Assembly: GCA_003353825.1 (NCBI GenBank)
Contig: PIVW01000234.1
Span: 1-8,737, forward strand
Reading direction: 5' to 3'
Source of the DNA: Chloroflexota bacterium
Lineage (GTDB): Bacteria; Chloroflexota; Anaerolineae; J102
Length of the DNA stretch: 8,737 bases
The notes under the pieces were generated by a model. It did no database searches and was not told the origin of the DNA. It saw only the letters and a program-made list of their open reading frames with translations. The position numbers and the translations under genes were made by a program. Shown one piece after another: positions 1 to 6,848 of the stretch (position 1 is its first letter; each line of letters opens with the position of its first letter).

Positions 1-42
1 CGAAATCATGTTACGTGATTTGAGACCCGATAAGTTCAACAT
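1..42 (-). CDS. N-terminus of IS transposase (ISL3-like), cut by the window edge
   Basis: Reading leftward from ATG at 42 gives MLNLSGLKSRNMIS with no stop before the window edge. A GGAGG Shine-Dalgarno sits at 54-50, seven bases before the start, which is ideal spacing. A TATAAT -10 box lies at 74-69, and the whole cassette sits just inside an ISL3-like terminal repeat. Many ISL3 transposases begin with a short hydrophobic M-L-x-L-x-x-L segment before a zinc finger. The visible residues agree with that but are too few to prove it. The call therefore rests mainly on position within the element. Confidence 0.5.
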   Translation of the reverse strand, partial: MLNLSGLKSRNMIS

Positions 43-68
43 TGCATTACCTCCAAAACTTTTCCCTG

Positions 69-74
69 ATTATA
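69..74 (-). promoter_or_regulatory. -10 box of the IS transposase promoter
   Basis: The minus strand reads TATAAT at 74-69, a perfect -10 hexamer, 27 bases before the putative ATG at 42. No good -35 is seen at 16-18 bases upstream (GGCGCA at 17). A weak transposase promoter of this kind is normal for an IS. Confidence 0.45.
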
Positions 75-117
75 CTACCACTACATATGGGTGCGCCACG
101 CGAAATCCCAAAGAGCC

Positions 118-237
118 CTCATCGTCAAGGCACAAATCCTGCCACCCACGCAACTAGCAGAAATAATCGACGAAGCAACTCAATTACGCGCCATCCTCTC
201 AAAATCAGTCGCAACAGCAAAAGGCAAATCCAAATAA
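118..237 (+). pseudogene. 3' remnant of a four-helix-bundle (23S rRNA IVP-type) protein gene, cut by the IS
   Basis: From 118 the plus strand, in the frame that stops at TAA 235-237, encodes LIVKAQILPPTQLAEIIDEA, then a segment rich in T, Q, L, A and I, ending SVATAKGKSK. This matches my recollection of the C-terminal helix pair of small four-helix-bundle proteins of the 23S rRNA intervening-sequence family, which carry a pattern like ILPxxxLxxLIDEAxxLxAIL followed by SxxTAK. The 5' two thirds are missing. Upstream in frame, the codons belong to the IS terminal repeat (97-117), so the fragment starts exactly at the insertion point. A GTG at 91 would open a 48-residue ORF, but its first residues derive from the IS end. 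The product is probably not functional; these proteins are about 120 residues when whole. Confidence 0.6.
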
Positions 238-244
238 GCACCAC

Positions 245-314
245 TTTTGCCTTTTACCCTTTGACTTTCAACTTTTGATTTCCTCACCCCTTTTGCCTTT
301 CAACCTTTGATTTC
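245..314 (+). repeat. Short pyrimidine-rich direct repeats before aroF
   Basis: Bases 261-282 and 293-314 are 22-base copies of TTGMCTTTCAACYTTTGATTTC differing at two positions, 32 bases apart. A third partial copy, 245-264, matches 291-310 at 18 of 20 bases. The tract is almost free of purine clusters on the plus strand and therefore has no Shine-Dalgarno. No hairpin or clear promoter is seen in it. Strings of this kind look like replication-slippage filler between genes. A regulatory role is not excluded. Confidence 0.55.
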
Positions 315-316
315 TT

Positions 317-1330
317 ATGATAATAATTATGAAACCGTCGGCGAAGACGGGAGATACAGAACAAATTGTCAAGCGCATTAAAGACCTGGGACTGAACGTT
401 CACCTTTCCGAAGGTGCAGCTCATACGGTCATCGGCGTGGTCGGTGACACGCAGCGGCTGGATCGCTCGAGTTTTGAGGTCATGGCTGGCGTCGATCGTA
501 CTGTGCGTATTGCCCAGCCCTTCAAAGTCGCCAGCCGCGAGTTCCGCTCCACCGAGACAGTCGTCGATGTGCGAGGGGTGAAGATCGGAGGAACGGGTAC
601 CGTGGTCATGGCCGGACCCTGTTCGGTCGAGTCCCGCAACCAGATCGTGGAAACCGCTTATGCCGTCAAAGAGGCCGGCGCCCATATCTTGCGCGGTGGC
701 GCCTACAAACCTCGCTCCTCACCCTATTCTTTCCAGGGCCTGGGTGAAGAGGGGTTAGAACTATTGGCAGAAGCACGAGAAGCCACCGGTCTTCCCATCA
801 TCACCGAAGTCATGGGCGTAAGCGAAGTGACGCTGGTTGCCCAATATGCCGATATCTTGCAAATCGGTGCTCGCAACATGCAGAACTACCGCCTGTTACA
901 GGCGGTTGGGCAAGTGGATACACCTGTCTTCTTGAAACGTGGGCTCAGCAGCACGCTGCAAGAGATGCTGATGTCGGCAGAGTATATCCTCGCCAACGGC
1001 AACTACAACGTAATCTTATGTGAACGGGGCATTCGAACTTTCGAGCGCTTCACCCGCAATACGCTGGATATTAACGCCATTCCCGCGCTCAAACAACTCA
1101 GCCATCTTCCTGTGATTGGCGATCCCAGCCACGGTACAGGTAAATGGGACATGGTCGCACCCATCGCCAAAGCCTGTTTGGCAGCCGGCGCCGATGGACT
1201 TATGATCGAGGTGCATCCGCATCCCGCGGCTGCCTGGTCGGATGGCGCCCAGTCTCTGAAATTCGAGCGTTTCGCCGATCTCATGGCGGATTTGCGCGGG
1301 CTTTCATCGTATTTGGGACGGCCCATGTGA
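317..1330 (+). CDS. aroF: 3-deoxy-7-phosphoheptulonate (DAHP) synthase, type I-beta with ferredoxin-like N-terminal domain
   Basis: This enzyme condenses phosphoenolpyruvate and erythrose 4-phosphate, the first step of the shikimate pathway, in the cytoplasm. Residues 1 to about 70 ([10 protein letters not shown]..., VIGVVGD) form the ferredoxin-like regulatory domain seen in the Thermotoga enzyme, and the TIM barrel follows. Motifs include GPCSVE (C102), [17 protein letters not shown] (126-141), [13 protein letters not shown] (207-210), [16 protein letters not shown] (H272), MIEVHP (E298) and SDGAQSL (D309). The four metal ligands C102, H272, E298 and D309 are all present at the Thermotoga positions. 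The length of 337 residues is normal. ATG 317 is preferred over ATG 329 because MIII supplies the first strand of the N-terminal domain. There is no Shine-Dalgarno, since the upstream bases are pyrimidine-rich. tyrA follows after 29 bases, so the two genes are probably cotranscribed. The N-terminal domain suggests feedback inhibition by an aromatic amino acid. Confidence 0.96.
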   Translation: MIIIMKPSAKTGDTEQIVKRIKDLGLNVHLSEGAAHTVIGVVGDTQRLDRSSFEVMAGVDRTVRIAQPFKVASREFRSTETVVDVRGVKIGGTGTVVMAGPCSVESRNQIVETAYAVKEAGAHILRGGAYKPRSSPYSFQGLGEEGLELLAEAREATGLPIITEVMGVSEVTLVAQYADILQIGARNMQNYRLLQAVGQVDTPVFLKRGLSSTLQEMLMSAEYILANGNYNVILCERGIRTFERFTRNTLDINAIPALKQLSHLPVIGDPSHGTGKWDMVAPIAKACLAAGADGLMIEVHPHPAAAWSDGAQSLKFERFADLMADLRGLSSYLGRPM

Positions 1331-1359
1331 ATGAGCACAACGAGAGACAACCGGCTGCC

Positions 1360-2226
1360 ATGAATCTAGCCGATGCCCACATTGCCATTGTGGGAATGGG
1401 CCTGATGGGTGCTTCATTGGGCTATGACCTACAAGGTTACTGCCGTCGGGTCACAGGTGTCGTGCGGCGGCCGGAGGCTGTGAAAGAAGCTGTCCTGGCC
1501 GGTTGTGTAGATGATGCCACCCTTGATGCCAGAGCAACGGTGGCCGAGGCCGACCTGGTGGTATTGGCCACACCCGTTCGTACGGTTCTTCGCCAGATCA
1601 CCGAACTCGGGCCCCATCTGCGTCCCGGTGGCATACTCCTGGATATGGGCAGCACCAAAGGGAAGATATGCGGGGCCATGACTGGCTTGCCCGATCATGT
1701 ACAAGGCATGGGCGGACATCCTATGTGTGGCAAAGAACAGGCCGGTCTTTCCGCTGCTGAAGCCGGTCTTTACAAAAACTGTACCTTCGTGTTGTGTCCC
1801 CTGCCCCAAACCACCGTTGAAACCCAAACACTGGTAAGTGAACTCGTCCAGTTTATCGGCGCCCGGGCATTGGTGGTGGAACCTGAAAGACATGACCGCC
1901 TGGTAGCGTCGATCAGCCATTTACCTTACCTCACAGCCTGTGCCCTGGTCGCACACGTAGCTGCTGTCGGCGAAGAGGATGCGGTCGTTTGGGATGTAGC
2001 CGCCAGTGGCTTTCGCGACAGCAGCCGTGTAGCTGCTTCTGATGTACGTATGCTCATGGATATCTTGCTTACCAATCGCAAGGCTGTGCTCGACGCCATC
2101 GAAGACTATCAGGGTAGGCTGGCCGTGCTACGCGATAGGTTGGAAGATGCAGATGAGGCAGAACTGAGAATACTGTTGGAAGAAATTGCCGGTGCAAGGC
2201 GAGGTTGGCGCCTTCATTATTCCTGA
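1360..2226 (+). CDS. tyrA: Prephenate dehydrogenase
   Basis: It oxidatively decarboxylates prephenate to 4-hydroxyphenylpyruvate on the way to tyrosine, using NAD(P)+. The 288-residue protein has a Rossmann domain with GMGLMG at 12-17, LVVLATPV, and DMGSTK near 95-100. It also has the family motif [12 protein letters not shown] (H120 within GGHP) and a helical C-terminal dimerisation domain with SHLPYL (H187) and [12 protein letters not shown] (218-228). No ACT domain follows, so this is the short form. ATG 1360 places the first strand, AHIAIVG, at the normal distance. A GTG at 1327 overlaps the aroF stop (GTGA) in the same frame and would add 11 residues; it is a possible coupled start. No strong Shine-Dalgarno precedes either. 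The gene sits directly after aroF, forming an aromatic amino acid operon. Confidence 0.94.
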   Translation: MNLADAHIAIVGMGLMGASLGYDLQGYCRRVTGVVRRPEAVKEAVLAGCVDDATLDARATVAEADLVVLATPVRTVLRQITELGPHLRPGGILLDMGSTKGKICGAMTGLPDHVQGMGGHPMCGKEQAGLSAAEAGLYKNCTFVLCPLPQTTVETQTLVSELVQFIGARALVVEPERHDRLVASISHLPYLTACALVAHVAAVGEEDAVVWDVAASGFRDSSRVAASDVRMLMDILLTNRKAVLDAIEDYQGRLAVLRDRLEDADEAELRILLEEIAGARRGWRLHYS

Positions 2227-2232
2227 TCTCTG

Positions 2233-2261
2233 TTGACGTCCCCATTTAACCATGCTATGCT
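2233..2261 (+). promoter_or_regulatory. sigma70-type promoter for the M23 peptidase gene
   Basis: TTGACG (2233-2238), a 17-base spacer and TATGCT (2256-2261) form a good housekeeping promoter just after the tyrA stop. Transcription would start near 2268 and leave a leader of about 120 bases. The leader holds a small inverted repeat, ATCTCG (2283-2288) with CGAGAT (2305-2310), of unknown meaning. A 15-codon reading frame (ATG 2362 to TGA 2409, no Shine-Dalgarno) overlaps the start of the next gene. Confidence 0.55.
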
Positions 2262-2389
2262 GAATCGCTAGCTAAAAGAACCATCTCGCATCTTTGCGCG
2301 GAAACGAGATAATCATAAGGCGTAGACATCAGCAGCAAGACTGCTTGATCAGCTGCAAACTATGAGTTCCCGCTTCCTGCGCTCATTCC

Positions 2390-3412
2390 GTGTACCTGTC
2401 TGTGCCTGATTTTCGCCTCAATTTACAAACTTCGCCGGCCGAAATCTTTGTCGCCCGTTACTGGCGATTACCATACCCCCATCTCACACCCGTGCAGGAA
2501 TTTGTGCATGACGTGGGTATCACCTCGAATTGCAATGCAGTTGTCAGCGATTGTGTGTGGCGGGTGTTTACAGCAGACGACGATGTTTTTGCGGTACGCC
2601 AGTTGATCGGACAGGATCTGATGACACTCACCGACGGGGAATTAGGCGTCTTGCCGGGGCTGGGGCTGGCATTGCGGAGAATATATTTCTTGTTGCCTAC
2701 CGTGCTTGAACTCAAACGATTGCGCATCTCCATTCATGCCTACGAGCACGACACCAAACAGCCGCTTTCGTCCCAACTGGATGTCTCTCTCAAGTATTTC
2801 GAGCAGAAGACAACTATTCATTTGCCCTTTGCCGAAGGCGCCTGGTACGCGATCATGGGCAATGATTGGACCGATCTGCACAAGGCGGAACCCGTCAGCC
2901 AAGCCTTTGCCTACGATTTCGTCAAGCTCGGCCCTGGCGGCAGTATGTTCGCTGGCAGTGGTATGCAAAACCAAGACCACTATGCCTGGGATCAGCCTGT
3001 GTTGGCGCCGGCGCCCGGCAAAGTACTATTGGCGCGAGACATATTACCTGATATGCAACCTGGGATACCCCCAGACCTGCAACTGATGCGACAAGATCCA
3101 CACCTGATTACAGGCAATGCGGTGGTGATAGGCCATGGGCAGGGCGAGTGCAGTTATTTTGGGCATTTACGACAAAGCTCCTTGACGATAGCGGAAGGTG
3201 AGTACGTGAAGCGGGGACAGGTGATCGCTCGTATCGGCAATAGCGGGGTCAGTCAGGGGCCACATCTGCATTATCACCTGCAAACAGGTCCGAATCTATT
3301 TGTCGACCAAGGGTTGCCCGTACAATTTAGCCATTTCAGCATGACAGGCGATAGGGTGGATTGTAGCGCGATCCCCTCCCGAGCGATAGTGTTCAATCCC
3401 AATGGGTCTTGA
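2390..3412 (+). CDS. M23-family (LytM/lysostaphin-type) metallopeptidase
   Basis: M23 enzymes are zinc endopeptidases, mostly acting on peptide cross-links of the cell wall. The catalytic domain spans about residues 190-310. The zinc ligands H197 and D201 lie in QDHYAWD and the HxH motif (H292, H294) in GPHLHYH. YFGHL supplies H259, and GQVIARIGNSGVSQGPHLH is the usual block before the HxH. Residues 1 to about 150 look like a beta-rich N-terminal domain, and AFAYDFVKLG precedes the catalytic core as in related soluble M23 proteins. The start is uncertain. GTG 2390 is the first possible start after the in-frame stop at 2363 and has no Shine-Dalgarno; GTG 2402 is also possible. No signal peptide or membrane segment is seen, which is odd for a wall enzyme. 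It may act inside the cell, be exported by another route, or have lost its N-terminus. The next gene starts two bases after its stop. Confidence 0.85.
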   Translation: MYLSVPDFRLNLQTSPAEIFVARYWRLPYPHLTPVQEFVHDVGITSNCNAVVSDCVWRVFTADDDVFAVRQLIGQDLMTLTDGELGVLPGLGLALRRIYFLLPTVLELKRLRISIHAYEHDTKQPLSSQLDVSLKYFEQKTTIHLPFAEGAWYAIMGNDWTDLHKAEPVSQAFAYDFVKLGPGGSMFAGSGMQNQDHYAWDQPVLAPAPGKVLLARDILPDMQPGIPPDLQLMRQDPHLITGNAVVIGHGQGECSYFGHLRQSSLTIAEGEYVKRGQVIARIGNSGVSQGPHLHYHLQTGPNLFVDQGLPVQFSHFSMTGDRVDCSAIPSRAIVFNPNGS

Positions 3413-3414
3413 TT

Positions 3415-3852
3415 ATGAACGAAAACGAACAGATAAACTTCAAACTAACAGATGCTTTGTGGGAAGATATGGCGGTGTTGGAAGGCGTGCCTGTCTCCTC
3501 TTTGGTAGTGTGGGATAGCTCCCTGGTTGATGACAATCTTGACGATCCCGTGACTGATGAAAATCGAGTATACGTAGATTTCGAGCTTTATCTATCAAAC
3601 CAGACCTTGTTGGAGCTTTATGGTGTTGCGGTTCTTCCTGACGAATCCAGCGAAGCGTTGGTTGGTCTGGATGCAATAGGAGAAGCGCTGGGCAGGTTGG
3701 CTGATGAAGGCGCTATCGTCCAGGAGATCTCTTCTGATCAAGAGGGCCGTCTGGTGATGTCGTTAGCCAGCCAAGAGGGGCGGTCTCTTCTTACCTGGGT
3801 GACAGCCTGGTTGGAAACAACTTGGGATTCGCTTCCGGAAGAAGCGCTCTAG
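3415..3852 (+). CDS. Acidic protein of unknown function, coupled to the M23 peptidase gene
   Basis: I do not recognise this 145-residue protein. It is strongly acidic: about 31 Asp/Glu against one Lys and four Arg. It has several aliphatic and Trp residues, no signal peptide and no membrane segment. Acidic clusters lie near residues 37-50 (VDDNLDDPVTDENR) and at the C-terminus (LPEEAL). ATG 3415 begins two bases after the peptidase stop; a TTG at 3409 would overlap that stop and add two residues. No strong Shine-Dalgarno is seen, so translation is probably coupled to the upstream gene. The tight coupling suggests a partner, chaperone or inhibitor of the peptidase, but nothing in the sequence proves that. 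A 6-base inverted repeat (3830-3835 with 3841-3846) at the gene end lacks a T-tract and is not a clear terminator. Confidence 0.8.
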   Translation: MNENEQINFKLTDALWEDMAVLEGVPVSSLVVWDSSLVDDNLDDPVTDENRVYVDFELYLSNQTLLELYGVAVLPDESSEALVGLDAIGEALGRLADEGAIVQEISSDQEGRLVMSLASQEGRSLLTWVTAWLETTWDSLPEEAL

Positions 3853-3929
3853 TAACGCCATAATGTTGAATTTCTTAGGGAATTACATATTTAGGATGTC
3901 AACTAGAATAGATTTACAGTAAACATCGC

Positions 3930-3941
3930 GAACATTTGTTC
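3930..3941 (+). promoter_or_regulatory. LexA/SOS operator of ssb
   Basis: GAACATTTGTTC is a perfect GAAC-N4-GTTC palindrome, the SOS-box core of Gram-positive-type LexA. It directly abuts the -35 hexamer TTGACA at 3942, so a bound repressor would block RNA polymerase. SOS control of ssb is known in several bacteria. Confidence 0.75.
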
Positions 3942-3970
3942 TTGACATGCATGCCAATTCGAGGTATACT
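3942..3970 (+). promoter_or_regulatory. Consensus sigma70 promoter of ssb
   Basis: TTGACA (3942-3947), a 17-base spacer and TATACT (3965-3970) make the strongest promoter in the window. Transcription would start near 3977, leaving a leader of about 80 bases that ends in the GGAAGG ribosome-binding site of ssb. Confidence 0.8.
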
Positions 3971-4055
3971 CAAACTGCTTCTCGCGATCGCTTGCGTTAG
4001 ATTGAGGGCGACTCGTATCATATCCATTTCGTTTCACAACACAAGGAAGGCTCAA

Positions 4056-4460
4056 ATGTATCAGAAAACGATCATTGTTGGCAATTTAGGACGAGATCCC
4101 GAGATGCGCTACACCCCCAGTGGCACCGCTGTAACGAATTTCTCGGTGGCGGTAAGTCGGCGCTGGACGGGGCGCGATGGAACACAGCAGGAAAAGACAA
4201 CCTGGTTTCGGGTCGCAGCTTGGGAAAAGCTGGCAGAATTGAGCAACCAATACCTATCCAAGGGACGCAGAGTTCTTGTCGAAGGTGAAGTTGATGCCAG
4301 TGCCTGGCAAGGCCAAGATGGACAACCTAGAGCATCTCTAGAGTTGACTGCTCGTAATATTCAATTCTTGGGTGGCCCTAGCCAGGATTCTGACTTCGAG
4401 GGATCGAGTTTGGCGGAGGGCGAAGGTTCCGCCACAAGTGAAGAGGAAATTCCATTCTAG
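4056..4460 (+). CDS. ssb: Single-stranded DNA-binding protein
   Basis: SSB coats single-stranded DNA during replication, repair and recombination and recruits partner proteins through its C-terminal tip. The 134-residue product starts MYQKTIIVGNLGRDPEMRYT, a typical SSB OB-fold opening. It continues with VTNFSVAVSRRW, EKTTWFRVAAW, YLSKGRRVLVEGEV and LTARNIQFLGG, so the OB fold covers about residues 1-107. An acidic, Ser/Gly-rich linker follows, and the protein ends EEEIPF, equivalent to the DDDIPF partner-binding tip. ATG 4056 is chosen because GGAAGG (4045-4050) sits five bases upstream and the conserved N-terminus begins there; the frame is open further upstream but would run through the promoter. 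The gene stands alone between its own promoter and terminator, with a LexA-type box over the promoter. Genomes often carry more than one ssb, so this could be an SOS-dedicated copy. Confidence 0.96.
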   Translation: MYQKTIIVGNLGRDPEMRYTPSGTAVTNFSVAVSRRWTGRDGTQQEKTTWFRVAAWEKLAELSNQYLSKGRRVLVEGEVDASAWQGQDGQPRASLELTARNIQFLGGPSQDSDFEGSSLAEGEGSATSEEEIPF

Positions 4461-4483
4461 TATGTCTGAATCGCACATTACTG

Positions 4484-4514
4484 ACGGTCACCGTTTATGC
4501 GGTGGCCGTTTTTG
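4484..4514 (+). terminator. Intrinsic terminator after ssb
   Basis: ACGGTCACCG (4484-4493) pairs with CGGTGGCCGT (4500-4509) through ten base pairs with one G-U pair, around a six-base loop. TTTTT runs through 4509-4513. It lies 23 bases after the ssb stop. Confidence 0.88.
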
Positions 4515-4610
4515 TTATGGGGATAGAGCACTCGCTGTGTGCATCACATTATTGGAATGAATCGAGATTGATATCCATTGCCAAAGGGCTGGTGGATACT
4601 CGGCAATGAG

Positions 4611-4639
4611 TTGCGCCGGAGCTGGGGTAATAGTATGAT
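4611..4639 (+). promoter_or_regulatory. Probable promoter of the nucleoside kinase gene
   Basis: TTGCGC (4611-4616), a 17-base spacer and TATGAT (4634-4639) lie between the ssb terminator and the next gene. The -10 is good and the -35 keeps only TTG. Transcription would start near 4646, about 38 bases before ATG 4684. Confidence 0.45.
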
Positions 4640-4683
4640 CGACTTCTGCTTTTGATATCCTACTCTTGAAACAACATCTCATT

Positions 4684-6393
4684 ATGCCAGTAACACTCGC
4701 CGAACCCAGACATAACGTGCGCGTCAGCGTTGAAGATGGACGCGTTTTTAAAGCCGAACGTGGAACAGAACTGGGCGCATTCGTGCGCGCTGCTACCGCC
4801 GGCGACGATCTGCCTACGGCCATTGCCGCGATCTTCAATAATAAACTGACCGAATTATGTCGCCCTGTAACACTGGATGGCCATGTACGTCTCGTTCGCT
4901 TGAACAGCGCAGATGGCGCACGCATCTACCGCCGATCTCTTACCTTTTTGTTGATTGCCGTTGCCAATCACCATTTCCCGCATGCCCGTGTTTATGTGGA
5001 GCACTCGATCACAAAGGGCGGCTATTATTGCGAGGTCGAAGGGCGGGAGCCCTTTTCAGGTGAAGAACTGCAAGCGTTGCAAGCTCATATGCGAGAGATC
5101 GTTGAGGCCGATCTTGCAATCGAACGGGTGGAGATGCCATTGAGCGAGGCCATTGCTCTATTCGACAAGGTTGGCGATACCGAAAAACTGGAGTTGCTCA
5201 AGCAGCGACGCAAGTCCACCCTCATTGTCTACAAATTGCTGGATACCCAAGACTATTATCATGGTTATATGGCTCCGAGCACCGCTTACTTGCAGTATTT
5301 TGCTTTGGAACTTGCCAGCAAAGGATTTTTACTACGTTTTCCACAACAAGGAGCGCCTACGGAAATCATCCCTTTGGATGCGCATCCGCCTATCTATGAC
5401 GTCTTCGCCGAATATGGTGTATGGCTGCGGGCGTTGGGGATTCGTAATGTAGCCGGGCTTAACGCTGCAGATGAGGCAGGACGATTTACAGAAGTGATCC
5501 TGGTTAGTGAGGCTTTGCATGATCAGCGCATTAGCAGCATTGCCGCCCAAATCACTGAAGGACGCGGACACGCTCGCCTTGTCTTGATCGCTGGACCTTC
5601 CTCTTCAGGTAAGACGACTTTCGCCAGGCGTTTGGCGATTCGCTTGTTGGCCTTGGGGATTCGCCCACTTGCTATAAGTATCGATGACTATTTTGTCAAT
5701 CGGGAGCTTACACCCAGAGATGAAGAGGGTGAATACGATTTCGAATCACTCTACACCGTCGATTTACCCTATCTCAACCAGCAGATCAACCAATTGATCG
5801 CCGGCGAACGCGTGGTTATGCCCCGCTTCGATTTCCATACGGGCCAGCGTGAACCTGGCATGGAAGTGCGGATATCAGCGGAACATGTACTCATTATGGA
5901 AGGTATCCATGCCCTGAATCCCGATCTACTTCCAGATGTAGATTCCGCATTTTGTTTCAGTATTTACGTCAGTGCCCTCACGCAACTCAATCTTGACCGC
6001 TACAATCGGGTGTCGACCACCGACACGCGATTGATCCGACGCATTGTACGAGATGCACGCAGCCGAGGCTATTCGGCAACCGACACCATCGCCCGTTGGG
6101 ACAGCGTCCGGCGGGGGGAGCGCCGATGGATTTTTCCGCATCAGTTCAATGCCGATGTCATGTTCAATTCTGCGTTGACTTACGAGTGGGCGGTGCTCAA
6201 ACCTCTGGTCGAACCCTTACTTCGCCAGATCGAACCCCATTCGACCGAATGGATCGAAGCCAATCGTTTGCTGGCCCGCCTGCAGTGGTTTCGGGCGGTC
6301 GAGGATGATCACATTCCCTCTGATTCGATCTTGCGCGAGTTCGTGGGAGACTCGATTTTGGATAACTACCGACCCTGGCTTGCAGGCACTTGA
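4684..6393 (+). CDS. TGS-domain nucleoside (uridine) kinase-like protein
   Basis: The 569-residue protein joins a threonyl-tRNA-synthetase-like N-terminus to a P-loop kinase of the uridine kinase/phosphoribulokinase type. Residues from about 10 to 75 resemble a TGS domain. Residues 85-220 resemble the second additional domain of ThrRS, with NHHFPHARVYVEHS, GGYYCEVEG and a later YYHGYMAPSTAYL. The kinase part has the Walker A GPSSSGKTT (304-312), SIDDYFVNR (332-340), VLIMEGIHALN (402-412) and a C-terminal helical region with RRIVRDARSRG. It probably phosphorylates uridine or another nucleoside with ATP or GTP in the cytoplasm; the true substrate of this fused family is less certain than that of plain Udk. 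ATG 4684 is chosen over TTG 4666. Neither has a Shine-Dalgarno. The gene stands alone. Confidence 0.88.
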   Translation: MPVTLAEPRHNVRVSVEDGRVFKAERGTELGAFVRAATAGDDLPTAIAAIFNNKLTELCRPVTLDGHVRLVRLNSADGARIYRRSLTFLLIAVANHHFPHARVYVEHSITKGGYYCEVEGREPFSGEELQALQAHMREIVEADLAIERVEMPLSEAIALFDKVGDTEKLELLKQRRKSTLIVYKLLDTQDYYHGYMAPSTAYLQYFALELASKGFLLRFPQQGAPTEIIPLDAHPPIYDVFAEYGVWLRALGIRNVAGLNAADEAGRFTEVILVSEALHDQRISSIAAQITEGRGHARLVLIAGPSSSGKTTFARRLAIRLLALGIRPLAISIDDYFVNRELTPRDEEGEYDFESLYTVDLPYLNQQINQLIAGERVVMPRFDFHTGQREPGMEVRISAEHVLIMEGIHALNPDLLPDVDSAFCFSIYVSALTQLNLDRYNRVSTTDTRLIRRIVRDARSRGYSATDTIARWDSVRRGERRWIFPHQFNADVMFNSALTYEWAVLKPLVEPLLRQIEPHSTEWIEANRLLARLQWFRAVEDDHIPSDSILREFVGDSILDNYRPWLAGT

Positions 6394-6444
6394 GAAGGTT
6401 AGGTATACAGTTCGTGCTGGAGTCCAATTCATAGTGGCGTTTGT

Positions 6445-6473
6445 TTGGTGATAGCCGCCGTGGTGTTTATACT
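6445..6473 (+). promoter_or_regulatory. Possible promoter of the small membrane protein gene
   Basis: TTGGTG (6445-6450), a 17-base spacer and TATACT (6468-6473) would start transcription near 6480, about 77 bases before ATG 6557. TAATAT at 6526-6531 is an alternative -10 closer to the gene but lacks a -35. Confidence 0.4.
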
Positions 6474-6556
6474 GCATGGCAACATATGGGGAATCGCCTA
6501 TCCCTATTTTCTCGACTGCTTTTGCTAATATGTGAGAGGATCAAAAAGGAGCAAAG

Positions 6557-6844
6557 ATGATGGTCTTATTCTCTGATGTAATGTTATTATCCAGCACATT
6601 CGCCGCGCATTTATCAACCCCCCCATTTCAAGAAACGGGTGGATTCAATTGGACGTGGGTGCCACTTTTGGTGTTGCTCGTCTTGTTGGCCCTGGTCCTG
6701 ATCGTGATCATGCTATTCGAGCGTAGTTCAAAAAGAACTGATGAGGTGGTGGAGGAGCCGCTAGCTCCCCAGGGTTCTGCCTATCCAGGAACTGCTGTCG
6801 CGGCAAGTACAGATGCTGAGACAGGCGGTGACTCTGGGGGATGA
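6557..6844 (+). CDS. Small single-pass membrane protein of unknown function
   Basis: The 95-residue product has a short N-terminal part, one strong membrane helix (about residues 32-54: WTWVPLLVLLVLLALVLIVI, then MLF) followed by ERSSKR, and a flexible acidic tail rich in Ala, Gly, Ser and Thr. The basic residues after the helix predict an N-out/C-in orientation. AGGAG (6547-6551) lies five bases before ATG 6557, which makes the gene credible despite its size; ATG 6560 is a poorer alternative. No known domain is recognised. It is convergent with the caspase-like gene, and only 55 bases separate the two stops. It could be an unrelated envelope protein. A link with the protease cassette is not supported by strand or spacing. 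Confidence 0.75.
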   Translation: MMVLFSDVMLLSSTFAAHLSTPPFQETGGFNWTWVPLLVLLVLLALVLIVIMLFERSSKRTDEVVEEPLAPQGSAYPGTAVAASTDAETGGDSGG

Positions 6845-6848
6845 CAGC

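Larger units (their letters stand above)
1..117 (-). mobile_element. End of an ISL3-family-like insertion sequence (5' end of transposase side)
   Basis: The minus strand from 117 leftward begins GGCTCTTTGGGATTTCGC. This resembles the GGCTCTT start of known ISL3-family terminal inverted repeats. The same sequence recurs on the plus strand at 8620: 21 of 21 bases match (97-117 against 8620-8640), and about 34 of 39 match over 79-117 against 8620-8658. Moving inward there is a TATAAT box (69-74), a GGAGG Shine-Dalgarno (50-54) and an ATG at 42, which is the expected layout of an IS end with its transposase promoter. The body of the element lies outside the window to the left. Base 118 starts the interrupted host gene. 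The family assignment rests on recalled terminal repeats and was not searched. Confidence 0.65.

Noticed and set aside
293..321. TTGCCT, 17 bases, TATGAT as an aroF promoter giving a leaderless transcript from ATG 329.
   Set aside because: The -10 would overlap ATG 317, and the conserved N-terminal strand MIII requires translation from 317. The match is likely chance within the repeat tract.
1003..1350. Minus-strand reading frame of 115 codons inside aroF.
   Set aside because: It is a shadow of the well-supported aroF gene, with no ribosome-binding site and no recognisable domain.
3830..3846. Hairpin CGCTTC/GAAGCG as a terminator of the M23 operon.
   Set aside because: It lies within the coding sequence and has no T-tract after it.
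3866..3893. TTGAAT, 16 bases, TATTTA as a second ssb promoter.
   Set aside because: It is much weaker than the consensus promoter at 3942-3970 and would give a leader of about 155 bases through the operator.
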